This document shows positions 30,064-38,327 of a stretch of 64,000 nucleotides of DNA, piece after piece. Both the position numbers and the translations under genes were made by a program. The first letter of the stretch is position 1. Every line of letters begins with the position of its first letter. Below the pieces are notes generated by a model, which saw only the letters and a program-made list of their open reading frames with translations, did no database searches and was not told where the DNA came from. Source of the stretch: Flavivirga amylovorans (GTDB taxonomy: Bacteria; Bacteroidota; Bacteroidia; Flavobacteriales; Flavobacteriaceae); the NCBI RefSeq assembly GCF_030540875.1, contig NZ_JAUOEM010000001.1:992001-1056000 (forward strand), read 5' to 3'.

Positions 30064-31254
30064 ATGAAATCATTAAAATACAGATTCTTAAAACTTTTAG
30101 TAATTAGTCTATTTATTATTGGATGTAATAAAAAGACTAAAACTACAGATTATAAAATAGAAGAGGTTATTTCAAAAGTAGAGAATCAGTTAGATTATGG
30201 ATATGGACTTGTCGAATCAAAAAACGATGGAAACTTAATAATGCCAAGGTCTGTAGAAGGTGATGAACTTCGTATGGTTTCCTCAAGCGATTGGACAAGT
30301 GGTTTTTTTCCGGGAGAATTGTGGTTGATGTATAACCTAACAGGTAATGAGGTTTGGAAGAGTCGTGCTAAAAAGTATACCGAATTGCTTGAAAAAGAGC
30401 AATACAATACAGGAACACATGATGTAGGCTTTATGATGTATTGTAGTTATGGAGAGGGCTACAAGGTCACAAATAGTTCCGATTATAAAAAAGTTTTAAT
30501 TCAAACAGCTAAATCTTTGTCAAGCAGATATAATGAAAATGTAAAATGTATTAAATCTTGGGATCACAGTCCAGATTTATATCACTTTCCGGTAATTATT
30601 GATAATATGATGAATATGGAATTGTTGCTTTGGGCTAGCGAAGAGACTGGAGACAGTATATATATAAATATTGCTATAAATCATGCCAATACCACAATAA
30701 AAAATCACTTTAGACCTAATAACAGTTCATATCATGTTATAGACTACGCTCCAGAAACAGGCAAAGTGATTAAAAAAATCACAAATCAAGGTTATGCAGA
30801 TGAGAGCATTTGGTCTCGTGGTCAAAGTTGGGGATTGTATGGTTTTACAGTAATGTACAGATACACTAAGGATAAGCGTTATTTAGAACAAGCTGAAAAA
30901 ATTGCTAAATGTATCATGTCTTACCCGAATCTTCCTGATGATAAAATACCATATTGGGATATGGATGCCCCTAATATTCCAAAAGAACCAAGAGATGCAT
31001 CGGCGGCGGCTATTACTGCTTCTGCTTTATATGAACTCATAAACTATACATCTGATAAAGATGCCTATTTAGAATTTGCTAATGGCATAATGAAATCACT
31101 TTCAAGTTCAAGTTATTTAAATACAGTAGGAGCCGATAATGGGTTTATACTTAGCCATTCAACAGGAAATATGCCAAGAAATTCTGAAATTGATGTGCCA
31201 ATCAATTATGCAGATTATTATTTTTTGGAAGCCCTTTTACGAAAAAAGAAGTGA
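30064..31254 (+). CDS. GH88 unsaturated glucuronyl hydrolase, lipoprotein
   Basis: A 396-residue lipoprotein (lipobox FIIGC, Cys21). It has an alpha6/alpha6-barrel with the GH88 features DWTSGFFPGELWLMY, Asp120 in THDVGFM and Asp180 in VIIDNMMNME, matching the two catalytic aspartates of Bacillus UGL; GYADESIWSRGQSWGLYG is also diagnostic. It hydrates the vinyl ether of an unsaturated uronate left by a lyase, breaking the glycosidic bond. It lies next to the heparinase-type lyase gene, its natural supplier. The stop codon at 31252-31254 is made by the first three bases of an inverted repeat element, so the original C-terminus may have been altered slightly. Confidence 0.93.
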   Translation: MKSLKYRFLKLLVISLFIIGCNKKTKTTDYKIEEVISKVENQLDYGYGLVESKNDGNLIMPRSVEGDELRMVSSSDWTSGFFPGELWLMYNLTGNEVWKSRAKKYTELLEKEQYNTGTHDVGFMMYCSYGEGYKVTNSSDYKKVLIQTAKSLSSRYNENVKCIKSWDHSPDLYHFPVIIDNMMNMELLLWASEETGDSIYINIAINHANTTIKNHFRPNNSSYHVIDYAPETGKVIKKITNQGYADESIWSRGQSWGLYGFTVMYRYTKDKRYLEQAEKIAKCIMSYPNLPDDKIPYWDMDAPNIPKEPRDASAAAITASALYELINYTSDKDAYLEFANGIMKSLSSSSYLNTVGADNGFILSHSTGNMPRNSEIDVPINYADYYFLEALLRKKK

Positions 31255-31366
31255 ACTCATTTAGACTTTTTTGAGTTGTATAGCAGAGTTACGGAAGGAA
31301 AAAAAGACAAAAACAGAGCAGAAAACAGCAATTTTTTAGCAAATTGAAAAAGTCTAAATGAGTTCA
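31252..31366. repeat. 115-bp inverted-repeat element (MITE-like) overlapping the GH88 stop codon
   Basis: Perfect 20-bp terminal inverted repeats, TGAACTCATTTAGACTTTTT at 31252-31271 and its complement at 31347-31366, enclose 75 bases with no coding sense. A close copy of the left end begins at 63955. The first TGA is the stop of the GH88 gene. It could also act as a bidirectional terminator because the arms end in T/A runs. Confidence 0.75.
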
Positions 31367-31396
31367 GTATTAAATTAGTGATATAGATAAAATACG

Positions 31397-33391
31397 ATGA
31401 TAAGAAAAACAAATTATAGCGTAAAAGTTAATGTATTAAAAGTGGGACTTTTTATAATTGGCTTATTGTTTTGTGAATTTGCTGTTAAGGCTCAAAACAA
31501 TAAGAATTTTTTAACCGAAAAAACGAATATTCAAAAAGTTTCAGAAGTACTTTTAAATACCGATCAATGGGCTTCAATTATTGAAAAAAAGATAAATTGG
31601 AATGATGCTCCAATAGCTTTTAGAGAAAACATTATTTCTGAAGCCGAAAGCTATCTAGGAACTCCTATTCCTTCATTATCTGCAACTTTAACTTTAGAAT
31701 ATTCTATTAATGGAAATCGTACCAATTATCAAACACCATGGTTTGAGCGACGTAACCGATTGACTAATGCAGTGTTAGCGGAGTGCATGGAAAGAAAAGG
31801 GCGTTTTTTAGATGATATTGTAGATGGTGTTTGGGCCATTTGTGAAGAAAGTTGGTGGGGGTTCCCTGCACATCATTACCAGTATGGACAGGTAGGATTA
31901 CCTGATATTGAAGATGAATATGTAGATCTTTTTGCTGCTGAAACCGGGGTTTTATTAACTTGGACACATTTTCTACTTCAAAAAGAATTAGATAGTATTT
32001 CCCCTGTAATTAATAAACGTATTTCTCTTGAAATAGATCGAAGAATCTTAAAGCCTAATTTAGAACATGAAGATTTTCATTGGATGGGTTATAATGGAGA
32101 AAATCTCAACAATTGGACGCCATGGATTTGTTCCAATTGGCTTACATGTATATTGTTTTTAGAGAAGAATGATAAAAAAAGAGCAGCTTCTGTTTATAAA
32201 ATTATGACATTACTAGATAGATTTTTAAAACCTTACCCAGTAGATGGTGCCTGCGATGAAGGACCGGCCTATTGGAATAGGGCAGGAGGTTCTTTATTTG
32301 ACTGTCTAGATTTATTGGAAGAAGCGACCAATGGAGAGGTCGCTATATGGAATGAGACCCTTATTAAAAATATTGGAAAATATATTTACAAAGCACATAT
32401 TAAAGAAGATTACTATGTGAATTTTGCAGATGCAACTGCTAAAGTTAAACCAGATGCAGCTTTAATTTATGAATATGGTAATAAAATTAACGATGTAACT
32501 TTGGTACAATTTGCAGCTTGGTTGGCCAAAAAAAATGCAGATATAGCATCTGATAATAAAAAACTAGATGGAAATAATCGTGTTTTAAATGGTAATATAG
32601 CACGGCAAATTAGAATGATTCAAACACATAAAAAGCTTAGAGAAGAAACACCAAGGGAACCTGTAGTTAGTGAATCCTGGTTTGCTAATTCTCAAATAAT
32701 GATGATGAGAGAAGACCCTCATAATGGGAAGGGGTTTTATATAGCGGCTAAGGGAGGACATAATAGAGAAAGTCACAACCATAATGATGTTGGAAGTTTT
32801 ATAGTTTATTATGATGGTAAACCGGTTTTAATAGATTTAGGACTTGAGACATATACAAAAAAGTCTTTTAGTAGTCAGCGTTATGAAATTTGGATTACCC
32901 AGTCGCAATACCATAATTTACCAACCATTAATGGTGAAATGCAATCAGCAGGTAGATCATTTAAGGCTACGAATGTAAATTATAATCCGCTAAAGTCTAC
33001 TTATACTTTAGATATGGCGTCTGCATACCCAAAAACAGCATGTGTTAATAAATGGGAGCGAACCATTTATTTGGATAAAGAAGTGAAATCAGTAAACATT
33101 ACTGATGTATATAAGCTATCTAAACTGATTAAGCCAAATGTTTTAAATTTTATGACAGATACCAAGCCTGAAAAAGGAAAGGGAAATACACTACACCTCT
33201 TTGCTTCTGGCAATGATAAAAAGAAAATTATAATGTCTTATCCCGAAACATTTAATGTAAATATTGAGCCATTAGAAGTAGCAGATCCTTTACTTAAAAA
33301 TTCTTGGGGTGATAAGGTTTATAGAATTCAGTTGATACAAAAGAAAATGTACAAGGCTAGTGCTATTAATATTTCATTAATTTCTGAATAG
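31397..33391 (+). CDS. Heparinase II/III-family polysaccharide lyase
   Basis: A 664-residue exported protein with a signal peptide (ending FAVKAQN). The N-terminal alpha-toroid contains NWTPWICSNWLTCILFLEKN and YPVDGACDEGPAYWNRAGG. The C-terminal heparinase II/III-like sandwich carries GHNRESHNHNDVGSFIVYYD with the conserved His-Asn cluster, and LIDLGLETYT. Families with this fold (PL12, PL15, PL17, PL21 and others) cut uronic-acid-containing polymers by beta-elimination. It probably makes the unsaturated ends that the adjacent GH88 removes. The PL family number and the uronate involved cannot be decided by reading. Confidence 0.85.
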   Translation: MIRKTNYSVKVNVLKVGLFIIGLLFCEFAVKAQNNKNFLTEKTNIQKVSEVLLNTDQWASIIEKKINWNDAPIAFRENIISEAESYLGTPIPSLSATLTLEYSINGNRTNYQTPWFERRNRLTNAVLAECMERKGRFLDDIVDGVWAICEESWWGFPAHHYQYGQVGLPDIEDEYVDLFAAETGVLLTWTHFLLQKELDSISPVINKRISLEIDRRILKPNLEHEDFHWMGYNGENLNNWTPWICSNWLTCILFLEKNDKKRAASVYKIMTLLDRFLKPYPVDGACDEGPAYWNRAGGSLFDCLDLLEEATNGEVAIWNETLIKNIGKYIYKAHIKEDYYVNFADATAKVKPDAALIYEYGNKINDVTLVQFAAWLAKKNADIASDNKKLDGNNRVLNGNIARQIRMIQTHKKLREETPREPVVSESWFANSQIMMMREDPHNGKGFYIAAKGGHNRESHNHNDVGSFIVYYDGKPVLIDLGLETYTKKSFSSQRYEIWITQSQYHNLPTINGEMQSAGRSFKATNVNYNPLKSTYTLDMASAYPKTACVNKWERTIYLDKEVKSVNITDVYKLSKLIKPNVLNFMTDTKPEKGKGNTLHLFASGNDKKKIIMSYPETFNVNIEPLEVADPLLKNSWGDKVYRIQLIQKKMYKASAINISLISE

Positions 33392-33409
33392 GTGTTGGCT
33401 GAATAAAGT

Positions 33410-36400
33410 TTATTGAGGGTCATCGGTAACATAATCATTTGCAGCATATTTTTTAGTGAATTCTGAAGGAGTCATATCGTAAACCTGTTTAAAACATTTA
33501 CTAAAGTATTTAGGATCATTAAACCCTGTTTTAATGCAAACCTCAGCAATCAATAAGCCTGAATTTTGTTTAATAATTTGCGTGGCTCTCTTTAACCTAT
33601 AATCTCTTATAAACTCATTGGAAGACTGACCTGTTAACTGGGTTAACTTTCTATAAAGTCCTGAATGACTCATATTCATTTCTTCTTTAAATTTACTCGC
33701 ATTAAAACTAGAATCATCAAAGTTTTTGTCTAAGACTTCGTATGCTTTTTTAATAAATAAATCATCGGTAGAATCTATATTTTTATCTTCAGGAATGAAG
33801 TTTACTTTTTTCTTTGATTTCTCTGATATTTTTTTGTTAGTTTCAATAATATTTGTAATTCTAGATTCCAGTATTTGTATACTAAAAGGTTTTTGAATAT
33901 AATCTATTGCACCAATACTAAGTCCTTTGATCTTAAATTCATCTGATGACCAGGCACTTAAAAACAAAAAGGGAATATGATTGGTTTTTTCATTTGCTTT
34001 AATATGCTTACAAAACTCGATACCGTCCATTATGGGCATTAGTGTATCACTCAAAATTAAATCTGGAAAATGCTTTAATGCTTTAACAAGACCTTCTTTA
34101 CCGTTAGGAGCTTCTATAACTTTAAACTTCACAGAAAGTGCTTCAACAATATATGCCCTAATATCAAAATCGTCTTCTACAACTAATACTTTTGGGGTAT
34201 TTCTGTTATTGTTCTTTGTAATGATTTCAGCATGTGTATCTTCTTTTACTAAATTAATAGGTTTTAAAGGTGCTCTTTCTGGTGGATGATTTCTAATATT
34301 TTTTGGTTCATAGAGTTCCTTTTTAATAGGAATAGTAAATGAAAATGTAGAGCCCATATCAAGTTCACTATCAACACTTATCTTACCATGGTGTAGTTTT
34401 ACCAATCTGTTAACATAATCTAAACCTATACCTGCTCCATTTGGATTTAGCGATTTTGCAGATTCTACTTGATAAAAACCTTCAAATATTTTAGACAATT
34501 TGTTTTTAGGAATACCAATGCCATCATCTTTTACACTAATGGTAATGTAATCTTTAGACTCCTCATCTGCGTAATTTAAAAGAATTTCAATATGACCTTT
34601 TTTAACAGTAAATTTAAAGGCATTAGAGAGTAAATTATATAGTATTTTTTCAATTTTATCTTCATCAACCCAGCCGATTAATTCTTCATTTTGATAATGG
34701 AATTTGAACGTGATTTCGTTTTGAATGGCAAATTCGTGAAATGCATTAGCTGTATCTTCTATGCATTTTATAATGTTTTGTTTGGATACTTGTAAACTTA
34801 ATGTGTCACCGTCAAGTTTACTGATATCTAAAATTTGATCTGCCAAGCGTAACAAGCGAAAAACGTTTTTATCTATAAGTTGTAAGAAATGTAAATCTTT
34901 ACCTTTTGTATCTTTTGTGTTTTTAATGAGTTGAGAGACCGGATCGGAAATTAAAGTTAATGGAGTACGCAATTCATGCGAAATGTAAGTGAAAAAACGA
35001 AATCTCATTTGGTTGAAATCTTCTTCACTTTTTAGTTTAAGTCTTTGCAGTTCATTTTCATTTTTTTGTTTTGTACTTATAATTGTGTATTTATTGTAAT
35101 AATATAAAACAACAATCAAACTGATAAAAATAAAAGCCTTAAACCACCACGTGAAATAGAACGGTGGAGCAATAGAAATTTTTACCGATTTTATATTTCC
35201 GTTAGCATTATTGTTAATATTAATGGCTTTTACTTTAAATATATAATCTCCATGGTTAAGATTAGTGAAGCCTATGGATCTAGTGGTTCCGATGTTTACC
35301 CATTCGCTCATATAATTCTCTAAAATATAAGCATATTTATTACCTCCTTGGTTATTAAAATCTAATGCTGCAAAGTCTATAGAGAAATCTTTTTGGTTAG
35401 CTTTAAGGTTAATTTGTTTAATGCTTGTAATACTTTCACTTAAAGGAGAATTGGGAGTGTTTACATTAACATTTTTATTATCAATTTTTAATGAAGAAAA
35501 TACAATTTCAGGGCTTTTTTTGCTTTTTGAAATACTGTCAGGATGAAATATAACCAATCCTTTTGATCCTCCAAAACCAATATAATTATTTGGTAAAATA
35601 ACTGATGCTTTTGGTTGAAATTGTTTCGAGGGAAGCTTATAGGTATTACTGAAGTTTTCAAATGTTTGAGTCTGTTTATCGAATTTAACTAAACCTTCAA
35701 AAGTACTAACCCAAAAAACATCATCTCCAAGAGAAATCATACTTGAAACAAAATTGCTTGGTAAACCATCGTCTTCTGTGAAAAAAGTAAACTCTTGGTT
35801 GTTTAAATCTAAATACCCCATACCGCTTCCTTGAGAACAGAACCAAACAAGTTCTTCATTGTTTTCAATATAAACTTGACTTATAGGGAAAGATTCTAGT
35901 TTGTTGCTATAAAAATCTTTAAATGTTTCAGTTGTAGTATTAAAAATAGAAATACCTCCTACTGTAGCTAATACAAGATTATTGTTTTTTGTTACTTTTA
36001 TATCTCTAACATTAATATTGCTATATTTTTTAAAGTTATTTTGATCTGGATTATAAAGGTTTAATCCAGTTTGGGTACCAATCCATAACTTTTTATTATT
36101 ATCTTCAGCAAAACAATATATGTTGTTATTACTAATACTATTTATATCGTTAGAATTGTGTTTGTAATGAAAAAAACTTTTCTTATTGGGTGCTAATAGA
36201 TTGATGCCTCCTGTATAAGTGCCAAACCACATATTGCCTTTAGAATCTTCAAAAATAGAAGTCACTGTATTAAAACTTAGAGATGATGGGTTATCTGCTT
36301 CGTGACAATAAGAAGTGTATAGCTTGTTTTTAGGATTGAAAACACTTATGCCTCCCCAAGTACCAAACCATAAATTGTTTTTATTATCATGAAGAACACT

Positions 36401-37510
36401 TCTAATTCGGCTTTCAATAATACTATTTTTGTCATGGGCTTGGTGCCTGATTAACTTAAAGACACTGTTTTTAGAAGTGTTGAAACAAACGCCACCTGCA
36501 TAGGTTCCAACCCATAAAATACCTTCTCTATCTTCATATACCGAATATAATGAATTGGTTACCAGGCTTTGAATATGGTCTGGATTACGATTTATTGTTG
36601 TTAATGTATGGGATGATTTATCCATTTTACTTAATCCACCTCCATTAGTTGCTATCCAAAGGTTACCTTCTTTAGTTTGGAAAATATCAAATACATCATT
36701 GTGGGGAAGATTGCTGTTTTCTGTATTATAAGTTTTAAAATGAATGTCTCCCTTTTTAAGATAAGAAAGTCCACCTTGAACAGTACCTACCCAAAGATCT
36801 CCAGTGTTATTAATAGAAAGCGACTTAATAGTATTTCCTGCAACCGAATTTTTGTCATTCTCATCATGAAAATAACGGGTTATTTGTTTACTTTTCTTGT
36901 TAAGTTGGTTTAAACCATTTTGTGTTCCTATCCATAAACCAATACTATCATTTGCTAACGATAGTATTTCAGAATCTGATAATGAATTTGGAGTGTTTAT
37001 AGAATGTCTATAATTATCTACTACACCGAGTTTAAGACTGTACAAAACAAGACCTTCAGAAGTGCCTAGCCATGAAAGTGAGTCATTCTCTTTTTCAATA
37101 CAATATACTCTTATGGGGTTATTAAAGTTTTTGAATAAATCACATTGAGTCACTTTTTTACTAATTGGATTGTAGAGTTTCAATCCATTGTCTGTTCCAA
37201 TCCAAAGTAAGCTATTTTTATCTTCGTATAAATCATAAACCTTTTTTCCGCTTAAAATTTTAGATTTATTTTGATTGATATCAATAACTTCGATATCATA
37301 ACTGTTATATCTGTTAAGTCCGTCGTCTGTACCAAACCATAAATAGCCAGATTTGTCTTTTAAAATAGTATTTACAGTATTTTGAGATAAGCCATTTTCG
37401 GTTGTTAGGTTAAAAAAATCTGAAGAAGATTGGTCTTCAATATATTGAGCATTTGTTAAACAACAAAAGCCAAATGAAAAGAATAATAATAAAAAAAAAT
37501 TATGCGACAT
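33410..37510 (-). CDS. Hybrid two-component system regulator (sensor kinase-response regulator-AraC HTH)
   Basis: A 1366-residue one-protein signalling system. The signal peptide ends LTNAQ (about 21). Around a dozen Reg_prop blades such as LWFGTDDGLNRYN and LWIGTQTGLNLYNP form the periplasmic propeller sensor (about 30-700). A Y_Y_Y-type domain and one membrane span (about 795-820) follow. The cytosolic part has phospho-His845 in ISHELRTPLT, an ATPase with DDGIGIPKN and GAGIGLDYV, a receiver with VLVVEDDFDIRAY and phospho-Asp1155 in LILSDTLMP, and a C-terminal AraC helix-turn-helix (TGFNDPKYFSKCFKQ). It senses a periplasmic oligosaccharide and activates PUL promoters. It is the only minus-strand gene in the degradative block. 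Confidence 0.96.
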   Translation of the reverse strand: MSHNFFLLLFFSFGFCCLTNAQYIEDQSSSDFFNLTTENGLSQNTVNTILKDKSGYLWFGTDDGLNRYNSYDIEVIDINQNKSKILSGKKVYDLYEDKNSLLWIGTDNGLKLYNPISKKVTQCDLFKNFNNPIRVYCIEKENDSLSWLGTSEGLVLYSLKLGVVDNYRHSINTPNSLSDSEILSLANDSIGLWIGTQNGLNQLNKKSKQITRYFHDENDKNSVAGNTIKSLSINNTGDLWVGTVQGGLSYLKKGDIHFKTYNTENSNLPHNDVFDIFQTKEGNLWIATNGGGLSKMDKSSHTLTTINRNPDHIQSLVTNSLYSVYEDREGILWVGTYAGGVCFNTSKNSVFKLIRHQAHDKNSIIESRIRSVLHDNKNNLWFGTWGGISVFNPKNKLYTSYCHEADNPSSLSFNTVTSIFEDSKGNMWFGTYTGGINLLAPNKKSFFHYKHNSNDINSISNNNIYCFAEDNNKKLWIGTQTGLNLYNPDQNNFKKYSNINVRDIKVTKNNNLVLATVGGISIFNTTTETFKDFYSNKLESFPISQVYIENNEELVWFCSQGSGMGYLDLNNQEFTFFTEDDGLPSNFVSSMISLGDDVFWVSTFEGLVKFDKQTQTFENFSNTYKLPSKQFQPKASVILPNNYIGFGGSKGLVIFHPDSISKSKKSPEIVFSSLKIDNKNVNVNTPNSPLSESITSIKQINLKANQKDFSIDFAALDFNNQGGNKYAYILENYMSEWVNIGTTRSIGFTNLNHGDYIFKVKAININNNANGNIKSVKISIAPPFYFTWWFKAFIFISLIVVLYYYNKYTIISTKQKNENELQRLKLKSEEDFNQMRFRFFTYISHELRTPLTLISDPVSQLIKNTKDTKGKDLHFLQLIDKNVFRLLRLADQILDISKLDGDTLSLQVSKQNIIKCIEDTANAFHEFAIQNEITFKFHYQNEELIGWVDEDKIEKILYNLLSNAFKFTVKKGHIEILLNYADEESKDYITISVKDDGIGIPKNKLSKIFEGFYQVESAKSLNPNGAGIGLDYVNRLVKLHHGKISVDSELDMGSTFSFTIPIKKELYEPKNIRNHPPERAPLKPINLVKEDTHAEIITKNNNRNTPKVLVVEDDFDIRAYIVEALSVKFKVIEAPNGKEGLVKALKHFPDLILSDTLMPIMDGIEFCKHIKANEKTNHIPFLFLSAWSSDEFKIKGLSIGAIDYIQKPFSIQILESRITNIIETNKKISEKSKKKVNFIPEDKNIDSTDDLFIKKAYEVLDKNFDDSSFNASKFKEEMNMSHSGLYRKLTQLTGQSSNEFIRDYRLKRATQIIKQNSGLLIAEVCIKTGFNDPKYFSKCFKQVYDMTPSEFTKKYAANDYVTDDPQ

Positions 37511-37687
37511 CGTTAGGGGTTTAATAAACAGTTTTTCTCGCTAAATACCATTAATGTTAAATATAATCTTTTACTAATTGAGGTACTTTTATGTTTATAT
37601 TTAAAATATAGGTAATGTAAAAACGGTAAGATAATAAAAATTTAGGTTTCATGAATTTATGTACTCTGATTCTATAATATTTGCAGC

Positions 37688-37856
37688 TTACAACATGTTT
37701 TTACCAAAATTAAGATCTAAATTAGGAACTCTATTCTTTATTTCTATAACACTTTCTTTACTTATTAAAGTTTCCCAAATATAGAGTTTTTTTAAGCCTG
37801 AAATTGATTCTAATGTTTTTAGGCTTTCATCACTAAGGTTTGTAAATTCTTCTTAT
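37688..37856 (-). pseudogene. C-terminal remnant of a leucine-rich-repeat protein
   Basis: Reading the minus strand from about 37856 to the stop at 37688-37690 gives FTNLSDESLKTLESISGLKK, then LYIWETLISKESV and VPNLDLNFGKNML. The pattern TxxTDxxLxxLxxLxxLKxLYLWxTxVTxxGV ending in a P-x-x-x-I/L-x-x-G tail resembles the C-termini of Bacteroidota/Planctomycetota LRR proteins, often joined to a c-type cytochrome domain. An in-frame TAA lies just upstream and no start is visible, so this is a relic. The exact parent family is uncertain. Confidence 0.5.
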
Positions 37857-38321
37857 TCTTTTAGTCTAAAACAAATTTTAGAAACAGGATGGATATCTAA
37901 ATATAAGAGGCCTTGATGAAACTTGTTAGAAGCGTATAAAAAGATTGAACCAAATATTTGAGATGTAGATTAGTTTTACCTCCCTCCATCATTTAAACTT
38001 CTGACTAATAAATTCTAAATCTATCACCTTAATATTTTCTTTAATATAGAAAGTTGTATACTCTCATATTTTTATCAATTTATATTCTTCATATTCGTTT
38101 TGTAAGCGTTTTGTAAGCGTTTTGTGGGCTATTTATGCTTATATGAACAATTTCTTAACCATTTATAGTATTAAGTCGACCTATAATCTTTGATTATTCA
38201 AGTAATTTGGTTCTCTGAATTTATTATGAATATAAATATGAATATAAATATTTTATCCATGTAGGGGTAATTATTTTGTATAGGATATTAATTGTATTTG
38301 TTACCCTAAATTTTAAAGATT
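37857..38321. other. Long non-coding gap before GH97
   Basis: I see no gene here on either strand; parts may be further decayed remains of the LRR gene. It contains a short tandem repeat (CGTTTTGTAAG twice plus a partial third copy, 38096-38125) and the promoter for the GH97 gene, which I cannot place exactly. Confidence 0.5.
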
Positions 38322-38327
38322 TTGTAT

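Noticed and set aside
33981-34289. 102-codon plus-strand frame opposite the hybrid regulator
   Set aside because: It lies wholly within the receiver/kinase coding region, has no family motif and is a shadow of the opposite strand.
38096-38125. 11-base tandem repeat (CGTTTTGTAAG) read as a possible CRISPR or regulatory iteron
   Set aside because: There are only two full copies and a partial third, with no spacers and no associated genes.
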